NCBI RefSeq assembly: GCF_020532825.1
Contig: NZ_MQTS01000148.1
Span: 1 to 64,000 of the forward strand
Direction: 5' to 3'
Length of the DNA stretch: 64,000 nucleotides
Source: Arthrobacter sp. SO3
GTDB taxonomy: Bacteria; Actinomycetota; Actinomycetes; Actinomycetales; Micrococcaceae
Of this stretch, positions 33,407-41,759 are shown one piece after another. A program made the translations under genes and the position numbers. Position 1 is the stretch's first letter; each line of letters begins with the position of its first letter. The notes under the pieces are model-generated. The model searched no databases. It worked only from the letters and a program-made list of their open reading frames with translations, and was not told where the DNA came from.

Positions 33407-33757
33407 TCATTTCCTTTCGGTGGCTTGTCGGCGGAGCCTGCTCGGCACGTAGACGAGCAGGATGAGCAGCACCGTCAGCAGCACCGCACCGGCCGTCAGG
33501 CCCGCTCTCCGGCCCGCCGCGGCGTCGGAGACCAGTGCGGACGTGCCGACGCTGAGCAGCCCGATACCGGCCAGGGCAACCTTCGCGATCCTGTCCGCGC
33601 TGGACACGAGGGCGGCCCTCGCCACGTTGGCAAGGTAGAGGGTGGTCTGAAAACCATCCAGCGTCTCGAACCTCGACTGGAAGGGCAGTGTCAGCAGGAA
33701 TCCCGCCAGGATCTGCACCCCGGGCTGCAGCACCCGCAGCTCCTGCAGCAGTTCCAT
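33407..33757 (-). CDS. DUF6328 family membrane protein, shortened
   Basis: A 116-residue protein starting 'MELLQELRVLQPGVQILAGF', characteristic of DUF6328, and ending with a hydrophobic helix and a basic tail. Family members have about 150-170 residues with four membrane segments. Here 'LYLANVARAALVSSADRIAK' appears to join the first segment to the third, as though about 35 residues were removed in frame. The region upstream of the ATG is still family-like ('AVETLDRNW'), so the true start may also be lost. Whether it is functional is doubtful. Its function is unknown in any case. Confidence 0.6.
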   Translation of the reverse strand: MELLQELRVLQPGVQILAGFLLTLPFQSRFETLDGFQTTLYLANVARAALVSSADRIAKVALAGIGLLSVGTSALVSDAAAGRRAGLTAGAVLLTVLLILLVYVPSRLRRQATERK

Positions 33758-33888
33758 CCAGTTGCGGTCCAGTGTCTCGACGGCGGACTCATTCCGTTGT
33801 TCCGGTGGGGCCCCCGGGGGCGGACACTGGCTCTGGATCGGTCACGGGGCGCCTCCGGGTGGATGCGGAACAGACTGCGGGGGCAGTT

Positions 33889-33913
33889 AACACTCAACTT
33901 AGGCTTGAGTGTT
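33889..33913. promoter_or_regulatory. Inverted repeat, possible HAIR-like operator
   Basis: AACACTCAA (33889-33897) and TTGAGTGTT (33905-33913) form a perfect 9-bp inverted repeat with a 7-bp spacer. Overlapping it, CTTGAGT (33904-33910) and ATTCAAG (33919-33925) are separated by 8 bp, one base and one mismatch off the HspR-binding HAIR consensus. It lies in the 308-bp gap between the divergent DUF6328 and acidic-protein genes, which otherwise shows no gene. Confidence 0.45.
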
Positions 33914-34065
33914 GCGAAATTCAAGCCGATACTAAGGCTGCTGATGAATGTCCCGGTAGGGTGGAACTGTTTACTTCACGGGGGACAGCTTCAAGGGCCC
34001 GGGGCACTGCCCGCGGCCAGGGAAGATGCCCTTCGATCGTCCATTTCCAGCACGGGAGGAACGGT

Positions 34066-34587
34066 ATGACCCAGGAGAAACAGCAGGAACCCATCGAGGA
34101 AGCCGGCGGCTACGGAACGCCGACGGCGGAGCAGGAACTGCCCCCCGGTGACACCAAGAAGTTCGCGCAGCCCCGCGAGGAAGAAGCGTTCGACGCCGCA
34201 GGACTCAGCCAGGACAGCCCGGACGGGGAGACTTACCCGGCCGGGACGCCGGACCTGAGCCAGTTCGGCGCCGAAGACCAGGACAGTGCAGGAGAACCCG
34301 GAGCAGGACGCTTCGGAGGAACGGAGGAACAAATGAGTTCAGAAAACGCCAGTACCACCCCCGGCTACGACGCCGACGCCTCGGAGAATTCAGAGGCGGC
34401 CATGCCGTCCTCGGAGGCAGAGATGGACGAGAGCAACACCGAAGAGCCCGACGCCGGGCGGCCGTTCTCCTCAGAGCCCGGCCAGGACGCGGCCGGGCTG
34501 CCCGACGGATCGGGAACGGATCTGCCCGAGGACAAGGCTCCCAAGGACAAGGACAGCGACGACGAGGAAGCCTTCGACGCCGGCTAA
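34066..34587 (+). CDS. Acidic, low-complexity hypothetical protein
   Basis: A 173-residue hydrophilic protein very rich in Glu, Asp, Gly, Ser and Pro, with no hydrophobic segment; it should be intrinsically disordered. The motif 'EEAFDA' occurs near residue 40 and again at the C-terminus, suggesting internal duplication. GGGAGG before the ATG supports the start. I do not recognise a family; such proteins in Micrococcaceae are often annotated as hypothetical and may be stress-related, which is a guess. It has an inverted-repeat regulatory site upstream and a strong hairpin after it. Confidence 0.7.
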   Translation: MTQEKQQEPIEEAGGYGTPTAEQELPPGDTKKFAQPREEEAFDAAGLSQDSPDGETYPAGTPDLSQFGAEDQDSAGEPGAGRFGGTEEQMSSENASTTPGYDADASENSEAAMPSSEAEMDESNTEEPDAGRPFSSEPGQDAAGLPDGSGTDLPEDKAPKDKDSDDEEAFDAG

Positions 34588-34620
34588 ACCCCGGCCAGCG
34601 AAAGCCTTCGAACGGCGAAG

Positions 34621-34659
34621 GCCGGGAACCGCGCACCGTATTGGTGCGCGGTTCCCGGC
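34621..34659. terminator. Strong bidirectional hairpin terminator
   Basis: GCCGGGAACCGCGCACC (34621-34637) pairs perfectly over 17 bp with 34643-34659 around the loop GTATT. It lies between the acidic protein and the convergent uracil permease and can serve both. There is no T-tract, which is common for high-GC actinobacterial terminators. Confidence 0.8.
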
Positions 34660-34683
34660 TGCGGCGGCCTGGCGCCAGGGGTT

Positions 34684-36030
34684 CTAGCGGCGCTTCTTCG
34701 GCGCACGCCGCACGGCGGTGGCGGCGGCCGCGGCGGCTGCCACGGGGCCTTCCGTCTCCGGCTCGGCGACGGTGCCGCGGGCCTTCGCGATCGCCTTCAT
34801 GCCGTGGTAGATCACCAGGGCCGCTGCGGAGCCGAGGGCGATGCCGGTGAACTTCAGGTCGCCGATGGTCCAGGTGTAGTCGGCGATGCCGACGATCAAC
34901 GCCACGGCGGCCGTCGTCAGGTTGATTGGGTTCGCGAAGTTCACCTTGTTCTGCACCCAGATCTTGACGCCGAGCACGCCGATCATGCCGTACAGCATCG
35001 TCGCGGCGCCGCCCAGGACGCCGGCCGGGACAGTGGCGATCAGTTCGCCGAATTTCGGCGAGAAGCTCAGCGCCACGGCGAAGATACCGGCGACCCAGTA
35101 GGCCGCCGTCGAATAAACCTTCGTGGCGGCCATAACGCCGATGTTTTCGGCGTAGGTCGTGGTGCCGGAGCCGCCGCCCATGCCGGCAAGCACGGTAGCG
35201 GCGCCGTCGGCCATCAGTGCGCGACCGGAGACGCCGTCAAGGTTCTGGCCGGTCATGGCGGACACAGACTTTACGTGGCCGATGTTCTCCGCTACCAGCA
35301 CCAGCACCACCGGCACGAACAGGCCAACGACGCCGAGGTGGAACTCGGGGGTCTGGAAGAACGGCAGGCCCACCCAGGCAGCGGAGTCGACCTTGGTGAA
35401 GTCCACTTCGCCGCGGATCATCGCCACGGCATAGCCCAGCACGACGCCGACCAGGATGCTCAGCCGGCCCAGGATGCCGCGGAAGAAGACGCTGGTGACG
35501 ATGATCGTGGCCAGGGTGATGAGGGCCGTGACCGGGGCGGCGTCGAAGTTGTTCCTCGCTGCGGGCGCGAGGTTGAGGCCGATCAGCCCGACGATGGCGC
35601 CGGTCACGATGGGCGGCATCAGGCGGTTGATCCAGCCGGCACCGAACTTCTGCACCACCGCGCCGATGATCGCCAGCCCGACGCCGGCCAGCACCACGCC
35701 GCCGAGCGCACCGGGGATGCCGTACTGCTGCTGCGAGGCCATGATCGGCGCGATGAACGCGAAGCTGGAGCCCAGGTAGCTCGGCACCTGGCCCTTGGTG
35801 ATGACGAGGAAGAGCAGGGTGCCGATGCCGGAAAAGAACAGTGTCGTGGCCGGCGGCATGCCCGTGATGATCGGGACCAGGAAGGTGGCGCCGAACATGG
35901 CGACAACGTGCTGCATCCCGACGCCAATGGTCAGCGGCCAGGCAAGGCGCTCATCCGGCTTCACGACTTCGCCCGGGCGGATGGACTTGCCGTTGCCGTG
36001 GAGCTTCCATTTGGTACCGAGCATGCTCAT
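34684..36030 (-). CDS. Uracil permease (NCS2/nucleobase-ascorbate transporter family)
   Basis: A 448-residue proton-coupled nucleobase permease of the UraA type with about 14 membrane segments. Family motifs are 'VPSYLGSSFAFIAPI' in segment 3 and 'GGGSGTTTYAENIGVMAATK' around the substrate site. Uracil is the likely substrate, xanthine less so. The C-terminal tail is Ala-rich and ends 'RRAPKKRR', possibly for membrane anchoring. GAAAGG precedes the ATG at 36030. It is divergent from a RutE-like reductase, linking pyrimidine uptake with a pyrimidine-degradation-type enzyme. Confidence 0.92.
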   Translation of the reverse strand: MSMLGTKWKLHGNGKSIRPGEVVKPDERLAWPLTIGVGMQHVVAMFGATFLVPIITGMPPATTLFFSGIGTLLFLVITKGQVPSYLGSSFAFIAPIMASQQQYGIPGALGGVVLAGVGLAIIGAVVQKFGAGWINRLMPPIVTGAIVGLIGLNLAPAARNNFDAAPVTALITLATIIVTSVFFRGILGRLSILVGVVLGYAVAMIRGEVDFTKVDSAAWVGLPFFQTPEFHLGVVGLFVPVVLVLVAENIGHVKSVSAMTGQNLDGVSGRALMADGAATVLAGMGGGSGTTTYAENIGVMAATKVYSTAAYWVAGIFAVALSFSPKFGELIATVPAGVLGGAATMLYGMIGVLGVKIWVQNKVNFANPINLTTAAVALIVGIADYTWTIGDLKFTGIALGSAAALVIYHGMKAIAKARGTVAEPETEGPVAAAAAAATAVRRAPKKRR

Positions 36031-36244
36031 TGCCGGGGCCTTTCAGAGAATGTGTGGCGGGGCGGGAAGGAATCTTCCGGAGCAACTTTACCGCGCCGGT
36101 GTTTCCGGCATGCTTCGCCGGCGGCGCCCCTGTGCGGCACGTCACGCGGCGTCCCGGGAAGCAGAAGGCGCAGGTTGAAGTTGCAACTATGGACAGCACC
36201 CAGTGGCCGCCGCCCGGCGGGCACATCCAGCGAAAGGGATGCCC

Positions 36245-36850
36245 ATGACCATCGCCCATGACGAAGCAGTAATCGACTCCGCCGCAGTGGACGCCATCTT
36301 TGCCGAGGCCCGCACCCCCAACACCTTCACCGGAGAAGTCACCGACGAGCAGGCCCGGGCCATCTACGAACTCACCAAGTTCGGCCCCACCGCGTTCAAC
36401 TCGCAGCCGTTGCGCGTGACCTACGTCCGTTCCGAGGAAGCCCGCGCCACCCTGGTCGGAACCCTCGCCAACGGCAACCGCGCCAAGACCGCCACCGCAC
36501 CGCTCGTCGCCGTCCTCAGCTACGACACGTCCTGGCAGGAGCAGTGGGACAACTTCCTGCCCGGCTATAACGCGCCGAAGGCCATGTACGACGCCGCCCC
36601 GGAGCTCGCCGCGGCCACCGGCAACAACAACGCCCATCTGCAGGCTGGCTACTTCATCCTCGCCGTCCGGTCCCTTGGCCTGTCCGCCGGACCGATGACG
36701 GGCGCGGACTTCAGCGCGATCGACGAGGCCTTCTTCCCCGACGGCGGCCAGAAGAGCTTCCTCGTGGTCAACATCGGCCAGCCCGCGGCCGACGCGTGGG
36801 GTGCCGCGAAGCCGAAGTTCGCCTACGAGGACGTCGTCCGCACGGTCTAG
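36245..36850 (+). CDS. Malonic semialdehyde reductase / RutE-HadB nitroreductase family
   Basis: A 201-residue FMN-dependent nitroreductase-fold enzyme. Residues near 50-66 ('FGPTAFNSQPLRVTYVRS') form the FMN-binding block typical of RutE, which reduces malonic semialdehyde to 3-hydroxypropionate at the end of the Rut pyrimidine pathway. The ATG at 36245 follows GAAAGGGATGCCC. The uracil permease is its divergent neighbour, sharing a 214-bp promoter region, which supports a pyrimidine-related role. Other rut genes are not in the window. A general quinone or nitro reductase is the alternative. Confidence 0.85.
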   Translation: MTIAHDEAVIDSAAVDAIFAEARTPNTFTGEVTDEQARAIYELTKFGPTAFNSQPLRVTYVRSEEARATLVGTLANGNRAKTATAPLVAVLSYDTSWQEQWDNFLPGYNAPKAMYDAAPELAAATGNNNAHLQAGYFILAVRSLGLSAGPMTGADFSAIDEAFFPDGGQKSFLVVNIGQPAADAWGAAKPKFAYEDVVRTV

Positions 36851-37279
36851 GCGAAATCGGCCCAACCGAAATCTGCCGAACGGAAAGGCGCGCGCTGACG
36901 CTGTTCCCTCGCGGTGGGGTGGCTCGGTGACTGTTCTGGTGGGGTGCCCTGCGGCACTGCACGGGCGCGGAGGTGCCTCCGGCACCATGGGGGACAGGCC
37001 GGAGGCACTCGGGACGCTATTCTGCGGGTGAGCGCAAGGCCGCATCCGGGGCCGCTTCCCAGCTTAGTCCGCCCCGGGGCCATAACCCCAGAGCCAATCC
37101 AGAGCCCTTGGGCGTCCATAATAGGACCGCGGGCGTTATCCCCAGGTACCCCCGGGTGCCGGGCGGGTCATATCGGAGACGGTGGTCACATATTTTGCCA
37201 CGGGGTGCAATACTGGGGGCACCTGCGGCGCGGAGTCGGCGCAAATCGGGCTATTGCGAGCGGACCGGGGGGCCACTAC
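36851..37279. other. 429-bp intergenic region before the diguanylate cyclase
   Basis: No convincing gene is present. GTGCCTCCGGC (36973-36983) and GCCGGAGGCAC (36998-37008) form a perfect 11-bp stem with a 14-nt loop, a possible terminator for the reductase or a leader structure. AT-richer sequence around 37185-37215 may hold the diguanylate cyclase promoter. I looked for a c-di-GMP riboswitch and did not see one. Confidence 0.5.
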
Positions 37280-38443
37280 ATGATGCTTGACACCGCAACC
37301 CTGCGGGTCGCCTTGGCCGTCGTCGATCTGACGCTGCTACTGCTCTTCTACTTCATCACGTTCCGCCGGACGCGTTCGGCGTACAGCGGCTGGTGGTGCC
37401 TTGCCCTACTGCTGTTCCTGTCCGGCAATGCGGCATACCTGCTGGACGGGACACCACACCAGGTCTGGTCCAACCCGCTCGGGAACGTGCTTCTCGTGGC
37501 GGGTGCGGCCAGCATCTGGGCTGGGGCGCGGTCACTGCGGACCGCCAGTCCAAGAATCTGGTACCTCGCGGCGGCCCCGGCCATTACGGCCGTGGCGTCG
37601 GTCCTGGACCAGCCGGCCACCAACGTGTGGTCCGGCGCGCCCGCCTATCTGGGCTTCATGAGCTTGCTGATCGGCCTTGGCTGCCGGGAACTGTTCCTGC
37701 TGGACCGGCACTTTTCGCGCGTTCACCTCACGCTGGGGGTGGGCTCCGGCATCCTGGCCGGGTTCTATCTGGGCCGCTTCGCCTTCTTTCTCGCGGAAGG
37801 ACGCGACGGGCCGGTATTCCAGTCCGTCTTCGGCTCCGTGACGACGACGGTCTTTTCGGCCGTGATCATGGTGGTGGCATCCTTCACGATGGCGGAGCTG
37901 AGTTACGAACAGCAGACCCGGGACCTCCGCGCCCGGGCAACGGTGGACGGGCTCACCGGCCTGCTGAACCGCACGGCATTCCTGGACCTCGCCGAGGACG
38001 AACTGCGCCGCCTCAACCGGGGCCGGACCACGGCGTCGCTGATCCTGGCGGACCTGGACCATTTCAAGGGCATCAACGACGAGTTTGGCCACTCGGCCGG
38101 CGACGCCGCGCTGCAGGCGTTCGCGGAGGCCTGCGCCGCCACGGTCCGTTCCACCGACCTGGTGGGCCGCTACGGCGGAGAAGAATTCATCATGCTCCTG
38201 CCGGGCGTGACCCCGGAGCGGGCGGGGGAAATCGCCGCGGACATCAGCGCCCGGCTGCACGCCTCGTCGTCGCCGGTGATCCCGCGGCTGCCCACCGCCA
38301 GCTACGGCATCGCCTCGACCGCGCCCGGACGTGTGGATCTTGAGGCGCTGATCGCCTCCGCGGACGCGGCGCTCTACCGCGCCAAGACCCTGGGCCGGAA
38401 CCGCTCGGTGCTCGCCGGCAGCCTCGAGGAAGAGCCGGCCTGA
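37280..38443 (+). CDS. Membrane-anchored diguanylate cyclase (GGDEF)
   Basis: A 387-residue signalling enzyme making cyclic di-GMP from two GTP. The N-terminal half has about six hydrophobic segments forming an unassigned sensor. The GGDEF domain starts near residue 215 ('VDGLTGLLNRTAFL') and contains 'LILADLDHFKGINDEFGHSA' and the active loop 'RYGGEEFIMLLPG'. An R-x-x-D inhibitory site ('RSTD') precedes the loop by five residues, so product inhibition is likely. The ATG at 37280 is chosen; upstream the frame is open but not protein-like. It converges with pgm. No EAL domain is present. Confidence 0.92.
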   Translation: MMLDTATLRVALAVVDLTLLLLFYFITFRRTRSAYSGWWCLALLLFLSGNAAYLLDGTPHQVWSNPLGNVLLVAGAASIWAGARSLRTASPRIWYLAAAPAITAVASVLDQPATNVWSGAPAYLGFMSLLIGLGCRELFLLDRHFSRVHLTLGVGSGILAGFYLGRFAFFLAEGRDGPVFQSVFGSVTTTVFSAVIMVVASFTMAELSYEQQTRDLRARATVDGLTGLLNRTAFLDLAEDELRRLNRGRTTASLILADLDHFKGINDEFGHSAGDAALQAFAEACAATVRSTDLVGRYGGEEFIMLLPGVTPERAGEIAADISARLHASSSPVIPRLPTASYGIASTAPGRVDLEALIASADAALYRAKTLGRNRSVLAGSLEEEPA

Positions 38444-38480
38444 GCGGGCGCCCGATCGGTCCGGGCCCAGTGCCGGGCAG

Positions 38481-40142
38481 CTAGGAAATGACCCCGTCCA
38501 CCAGCGCCTTGGCCTCGGCCTGCACCTGCTTGAGGTGCTCGGCTCCCTTGAAGGACTCGGCATAGATCTTGTAGACGTCCTCGGTGCCGGAGGGGCGGGC
38601 CGCAAACCACGCGTTCTCGGTGACCACCTTGAGGCCGCCGATCGCTGCGCCGTTGCCCGGCGCCTTGGTCAGCTTGGCTGTGATGGTTTCGCCCGCAAGT
38701 TCGGTGGCGGTGACGTCCGACGGCGAGAGCTTGCCGAGGGCCGCTTTCTGCTCCCGGGTGGCAGCTGCATCGATCCGGGCGTAGACCGGGTCGCCGAACT
38801 TATCCGTGAGGCCCTTGTAGAGCTGCGAGGGTGACTTGCCGGTGACCGCCGTGATCTCCGACGCCAGCAGGGCCAGCAGGATGCCGTCCTTGTCGGTGGT
38901 CCAGACGCTGCCGTCCATCTTGTTAAAGGAGGCGCCGGCAGATTCCTCGCCGCCGAAGGCGCCCTCGCCGGAGAGCAGCCCCGGGACGAACCATTTGAAG
39001 CCCACGGGCACTTCCACGAGCTTGCGGCCCAGGCTCTCGGCCACGCGGTCGATAATCGACGAGGAAACGAGGGTCTTGCCGATCACAGACTGCGGGTTCC
39101 AGCCGGTCCGGTGCCGGTAGAGGTAGTCGATCGCGACGGCGAGGTAGTGGTTCGGGTTCATCAGCCCGCCCTGCCCATCGATAAACGGCGTCACGATCCC
39201 GTGCCGGTCGGCGTCGGCGTCGTTGCCGGTGGCGACGTCGAAACCGGCACCCGCCGACATCCGGTTGATCAGGGAGGCCATGGCCGAGGGCGAGGAGCAG
39301 TCCATCCGGATCTTCTCGTCCCAGTCGAGGGTCATGAAGGCCCACTGCGGGTCGACGGTGGGGTTGACCACCGTGAGGTTGAGGTGGTGGCGTTCGCCGA
39401 TTTCGCCCCAGTAGTCCACCGACGCGCCGCCCATCGGGTCGGCGCCGATCCTGACGCCGGCCTCGCGGATCGCGTTGAGGTCCAGCACGGAAGGGAGGTC
39501 GTCCACGTAGCTGCTGAGGAAGTCGAACTTGCCCGTGGTGCCGGCGCTGAGGGCCTCGGCAATGGGAATCCGCTTGACCCCGCGCAGGCCGTTCTCCAGC
39601 AGTTCGTTGGCGCGGTTGGCAATCCATCCGGTGGCGTCCGTGTCAGCGGGTCCGCCGTGCGGGGGGTTGTACTTGAACCCGCCGTCGCCGGGCGGGTTGT
39701 GGCTCGGAGTCACCACGATGCCGTCCGCCTGCGGAGCCCCGGCGGGGGAATTGTTGTTGTGGGTCAGGATGGCGTGACTGAGCGACGGCGTGGGGGTGTA
39801 GCCGTGGCGGGCGTCGATCAGCACGTTGACGCCGTTGGCCGCGAGGACCTCGAGGGCGGAATTCTGGGCCGGTTCGCTCAGCGCATGGGTGTCCTTGGCG
39901 AGGTACAGCGGCCCGGTGATGCCTTGGCCGGCCCGGTACTCGACAATCGCCTGGGTGATGGCGAGGATGTGGGGTTCGTTAAAGGAGGCCTTCAGGCTCG
40001 AGCCCCGGTGCCCGGAGGTGCCGAAGGCCACCCGTTGGCCGGGGTCGCCCAGATCGGGGGAAACGTCGTAGTACGCATCCAGGAGCGCAGTGAGATCAAC
40101 AAGGTCTTGGGGTTGGGCAACAGTGCCCGCGCGGCTAGCCAT
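38481..40142 (-). CDS. pgm: Phosphoglucomutase (alpha-D-glucose phosphate-specific)
   Basis: A 553-residue enzyme interconverting glucose 1-phosphate and glucose 6-phosphate for glycogen, trehalose and cell-wall precursors. The phosphoserine loop is '[13 protein letters not shown]' with Ser147, the Mg2+ loop is '[10 protein letters not shown]', the sugar loop is '[10 protein letters not shown]' and the phosphate loop is '[16 protein letters not shown]'. The ATG at 40142 gives the usual N-terminus '[17 protein letters not shown]'; the longer open frame upstream is not protein-like. It is divergent from the DUF4190 gene. Confidence 0.96.
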   Translation of the reverse strand: MASRAGTVAQPQDLVDLTALLDAYYDVSPDLGDPGQRVAFGTSGHRGSSLKASFNEPHILAITQAIVEYRAGQGITGPLYLAKDTHALSEPAQNSALEVLAANGVNVLIDARHGYTPTPSLSHAILTHNNNSPAGAPQADGIVVTPSHNPPGDGGFKYNPPHGGPADTDATGWIANRANELLENGLRGVKRIPIAEALSAGTTGKFDFLSSYVDDLPSVLDLNAIREAGVRIGADPMGGASVDYWGEIGERHHLNLTVVNPTVDPQWAFMTLDWDEKIRMDCSSPSAMASLINRMSAGAGFDVATGNDADADRHGIVTPFIDGQGGLMNPNHYLAVAIDYLYRHRTGWNPQSVIGKTLVSSSIIDRVAESLGRKLVEVPVGFKWFVPGLLSGEGAFGGEESAGASFNKMDGSVWTTDKDGILLALLASEITAVTGKSPSQLYKGLTDKFGDPVYARIDAAATREQKAALGKLSPSDVTATELAGETITAKLTKAPGNGAAIGGLKVVTENAWFAARPSGTEDVYKIYAESFKGAEHLKQVQAEAKALVDGVIS

Positions 40143-40267
40143 GGCACCAGCATGCCAGACCGGCGGGGAAGGGAACATGATTACGGCCCCTATGACGCGG
40201 AAATATCCTGCCCAGCGCAACGGGACGGCGGTAGGCTGAAGCCAGAGACGTCCAGAGGGGGAAAACC

Positions 40268-40900
40268 ATGACTGACCAGCCGAAACCGGAGCATGACGGG
40301 ACGCCGGAGGGCTACCAGCCGCCGTCGTACATTCCTGCGCAGGAATCCGACGTTCCTGCACCGCCGAAGGCTCCCTCGTGGCCTGCGACGGCGAAGATCG
40401 AACAGCCAGGCTACGGTCAGCAGCCCAACGATACGCCGGGACAATCCGGGGAGCAGTACGGCCAGCCCGCGCCCGGCTACAGCCAGCCCGCCGATGCATA
40501 CGGCACGCCCTATGGCACGCCTTACGGGGCGGCCCCACAGCCGCCGTTCGGCCAGCAGCCCTATGGTGCGCCTCCGCAGTATGGCCAGCCGGGCAGTCCG
40601 TTCAATGCCTACGGGCAGCCGAGCTATTACGGTGTGCCGCCGGAATCCAAGGGCCTGAGCATCGCCAGCCTGTGCTGCGGCATCGCCGCCTTCGTGGGCC
40701 TGGGCATCTTCCTCCTGCCGCAGCTCGCGGCGGTCATTCTCGGGCACCTGGCCCTCAAGCGCGAGCCGTCGGGCCGGGGCATGGCCATTGCCGGCCTGGT
40801 GCTGGGATATGTGGGGATCGCGCTGACCATACTGGTCATCGTGATCATTGCGCTGGGGCTGGCCATCGGCAGCTCAAGCTACCGGGGGTACGGGGCCTAG
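40268..40900 (+). CDS. DUF4190 domain membrane protein with Pro/Gln/Tyr-rich N-terminus
   Basis: A 210-residue protein. Residues 1-125 are disordered and rich in Gly, Gln, Pro and Tyr with repeated 'YGQP' and 'YGTP' units. Residues 128-205 form a DUF4190 domain with two membrane helices separated by '[20 protein letters not shown]'. The function is unknown; similar proteins are common in actinobacteria. The ATG follows GAGGGGGAAAACC. It converges with the APH-like kinase, 9 nt apart. Confidence 0.85.
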   Translation: MTDQPKPEHDGTPEGYQPPSYIPAQESDVPAPPKAPSWPATAKIEQPGYGQQPNDTPGQSGEQYGQPAPGYSQPADAYGTPYGTPYGAAPQPPFGQQPYGAPPQYGQPGSPFNAYGQPSYYGVPPESKGLSIASLCCGIAAFVGLGIFLLPQLAAVILGHLALKREPSGRGMAIAGLVLGYVGIALTILVIVIIALGLAIGSSSYRGYGA

Positions 40901-40909
40901 AGTCCTCCG

Positions 40910-41755
40910 TCAGCCGGTCAGGGCCGCAACCAGCCGGCCGGCATTGGCCTCGATCCAGAGGCCGCGGCGGCGGATCATGCGGCCCACGCCGTCGTCCCAC
41001 ATCCGGGCCCAGCCGCCGCCGAGCGCGTGGGCGTTGTGCCGCATCCGCTCGTAGCTCAGCGCCGTGGCCTCGGTCCCGAAAGCCGGCAGCCGCCGTCGTT
41101 CCCCTTCATCCCAGCCGTACGCGTCGGCGAAGATCCGGAGCCGCCGGAACGGGTCGGCCGCCCCCCATCCGGGCCACGCATCGGCCGGATCCCGGAGCGG
41201 AACCCAGTGCATCGCAGTGTTGAAGGAATCCTTGAAGGCCGTTGTGGGACCGGCCAGGTCGAAGTCCACCACGCCGGCAGCAAGGCCCCCGCGGACCACC
41301 ACGTTCTGCGGGGTCACGTCCAGGTGGCAGACGAGCTCTGCCGGATCCTGGCGGACCGGGCGCGGCGGGAACGGGTGACCGTCCGGCACGAACCCGGCCG
41401 ACGCCGCATGCAGCCGGCGCAGCAGCTCCGCCACGGAGGCCAGGAGCTCCTCGGACTGGACCCAGGCCGCCGGGACCGGCCCGGCGCACCGTCCGGGCAG
41501 GAAAGTCAGCACGTCCCGGCCCTCCGCGTCCCGGCCCAGGAACCGCGGGGACCCGTCGAAACCGGCGTCTTCCAGCCAGTCGAGGTAAGCGGCGACGGCC
41601 AGGGACTGCGGCTGGTGCGGGCGGCGGATGGTGCCGCCGACCCGCACCACGCCGTCGGTGACATCGCCCGCCGGCATGAGTTCGACGTCGGACGCCTCGC
41701 CTGCGGCGGGGACGTAGACGCGGGACTCAACCGGTGCGCGGTGCCTCGGGCTCAT
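40910..41755 (-). CDS. Aminoglycoside phosphotransferase/choline kinase-like protein
   Basis: A 281-residue kinase-fold protein of the APH family. The catalytic loop is 'CHLDVTPQNVV' (H-x-D...N), and the metal-binding 'VVDFDLAGP' follows. Family members phosphorylate small hydroxyl compounds; the substrate here cannot be named, and antibiotic resistance should not be assumed. The ATG at 41755 is 4 nt after the peptide transporter stop, so the two are co-transcribed. Confidence 0.85.
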   Translation of the reverse strand: MSPRHRAPVESRVYVPAAGEASDVELMPAGDVTDGVVRVGGTIRRPHQPQSLAVAAYLDWLEDAGFDGSPRFLGRDAEGRDVLTFLPGRCAGPVPAAWVQSEELLASVAELLRRLHAASAGFVPDGHPFPPRPVRQDPAELVCHLDVTPQNVVVRGGLAAGVVDFDLAGPTTAFKDSFNTAMHWVPLRDPADAWPGWGAADPFRRLRIFADAYGWDEGERRRLPAFGTEATALSYERMRHNAHALGGGWARMWDDGVGRMIRRRGLWIEANAGRLVAALTG

Positions 41756-41759
41756 CGGC

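Noticed and set aside
36851-37279. c-di-GMP riboswitch upstream of the diguanylate cyclase
   Set aside because: No GEMM-type conserved core was found; only an unrelated 11-bp stem is visible.
40910-41755. Aminoglycoside resistance gene
   Set aside because: The APH fold is shared by many kinases of small metabolites, and nothing in the sequence or context points to an antibiotic substrate.
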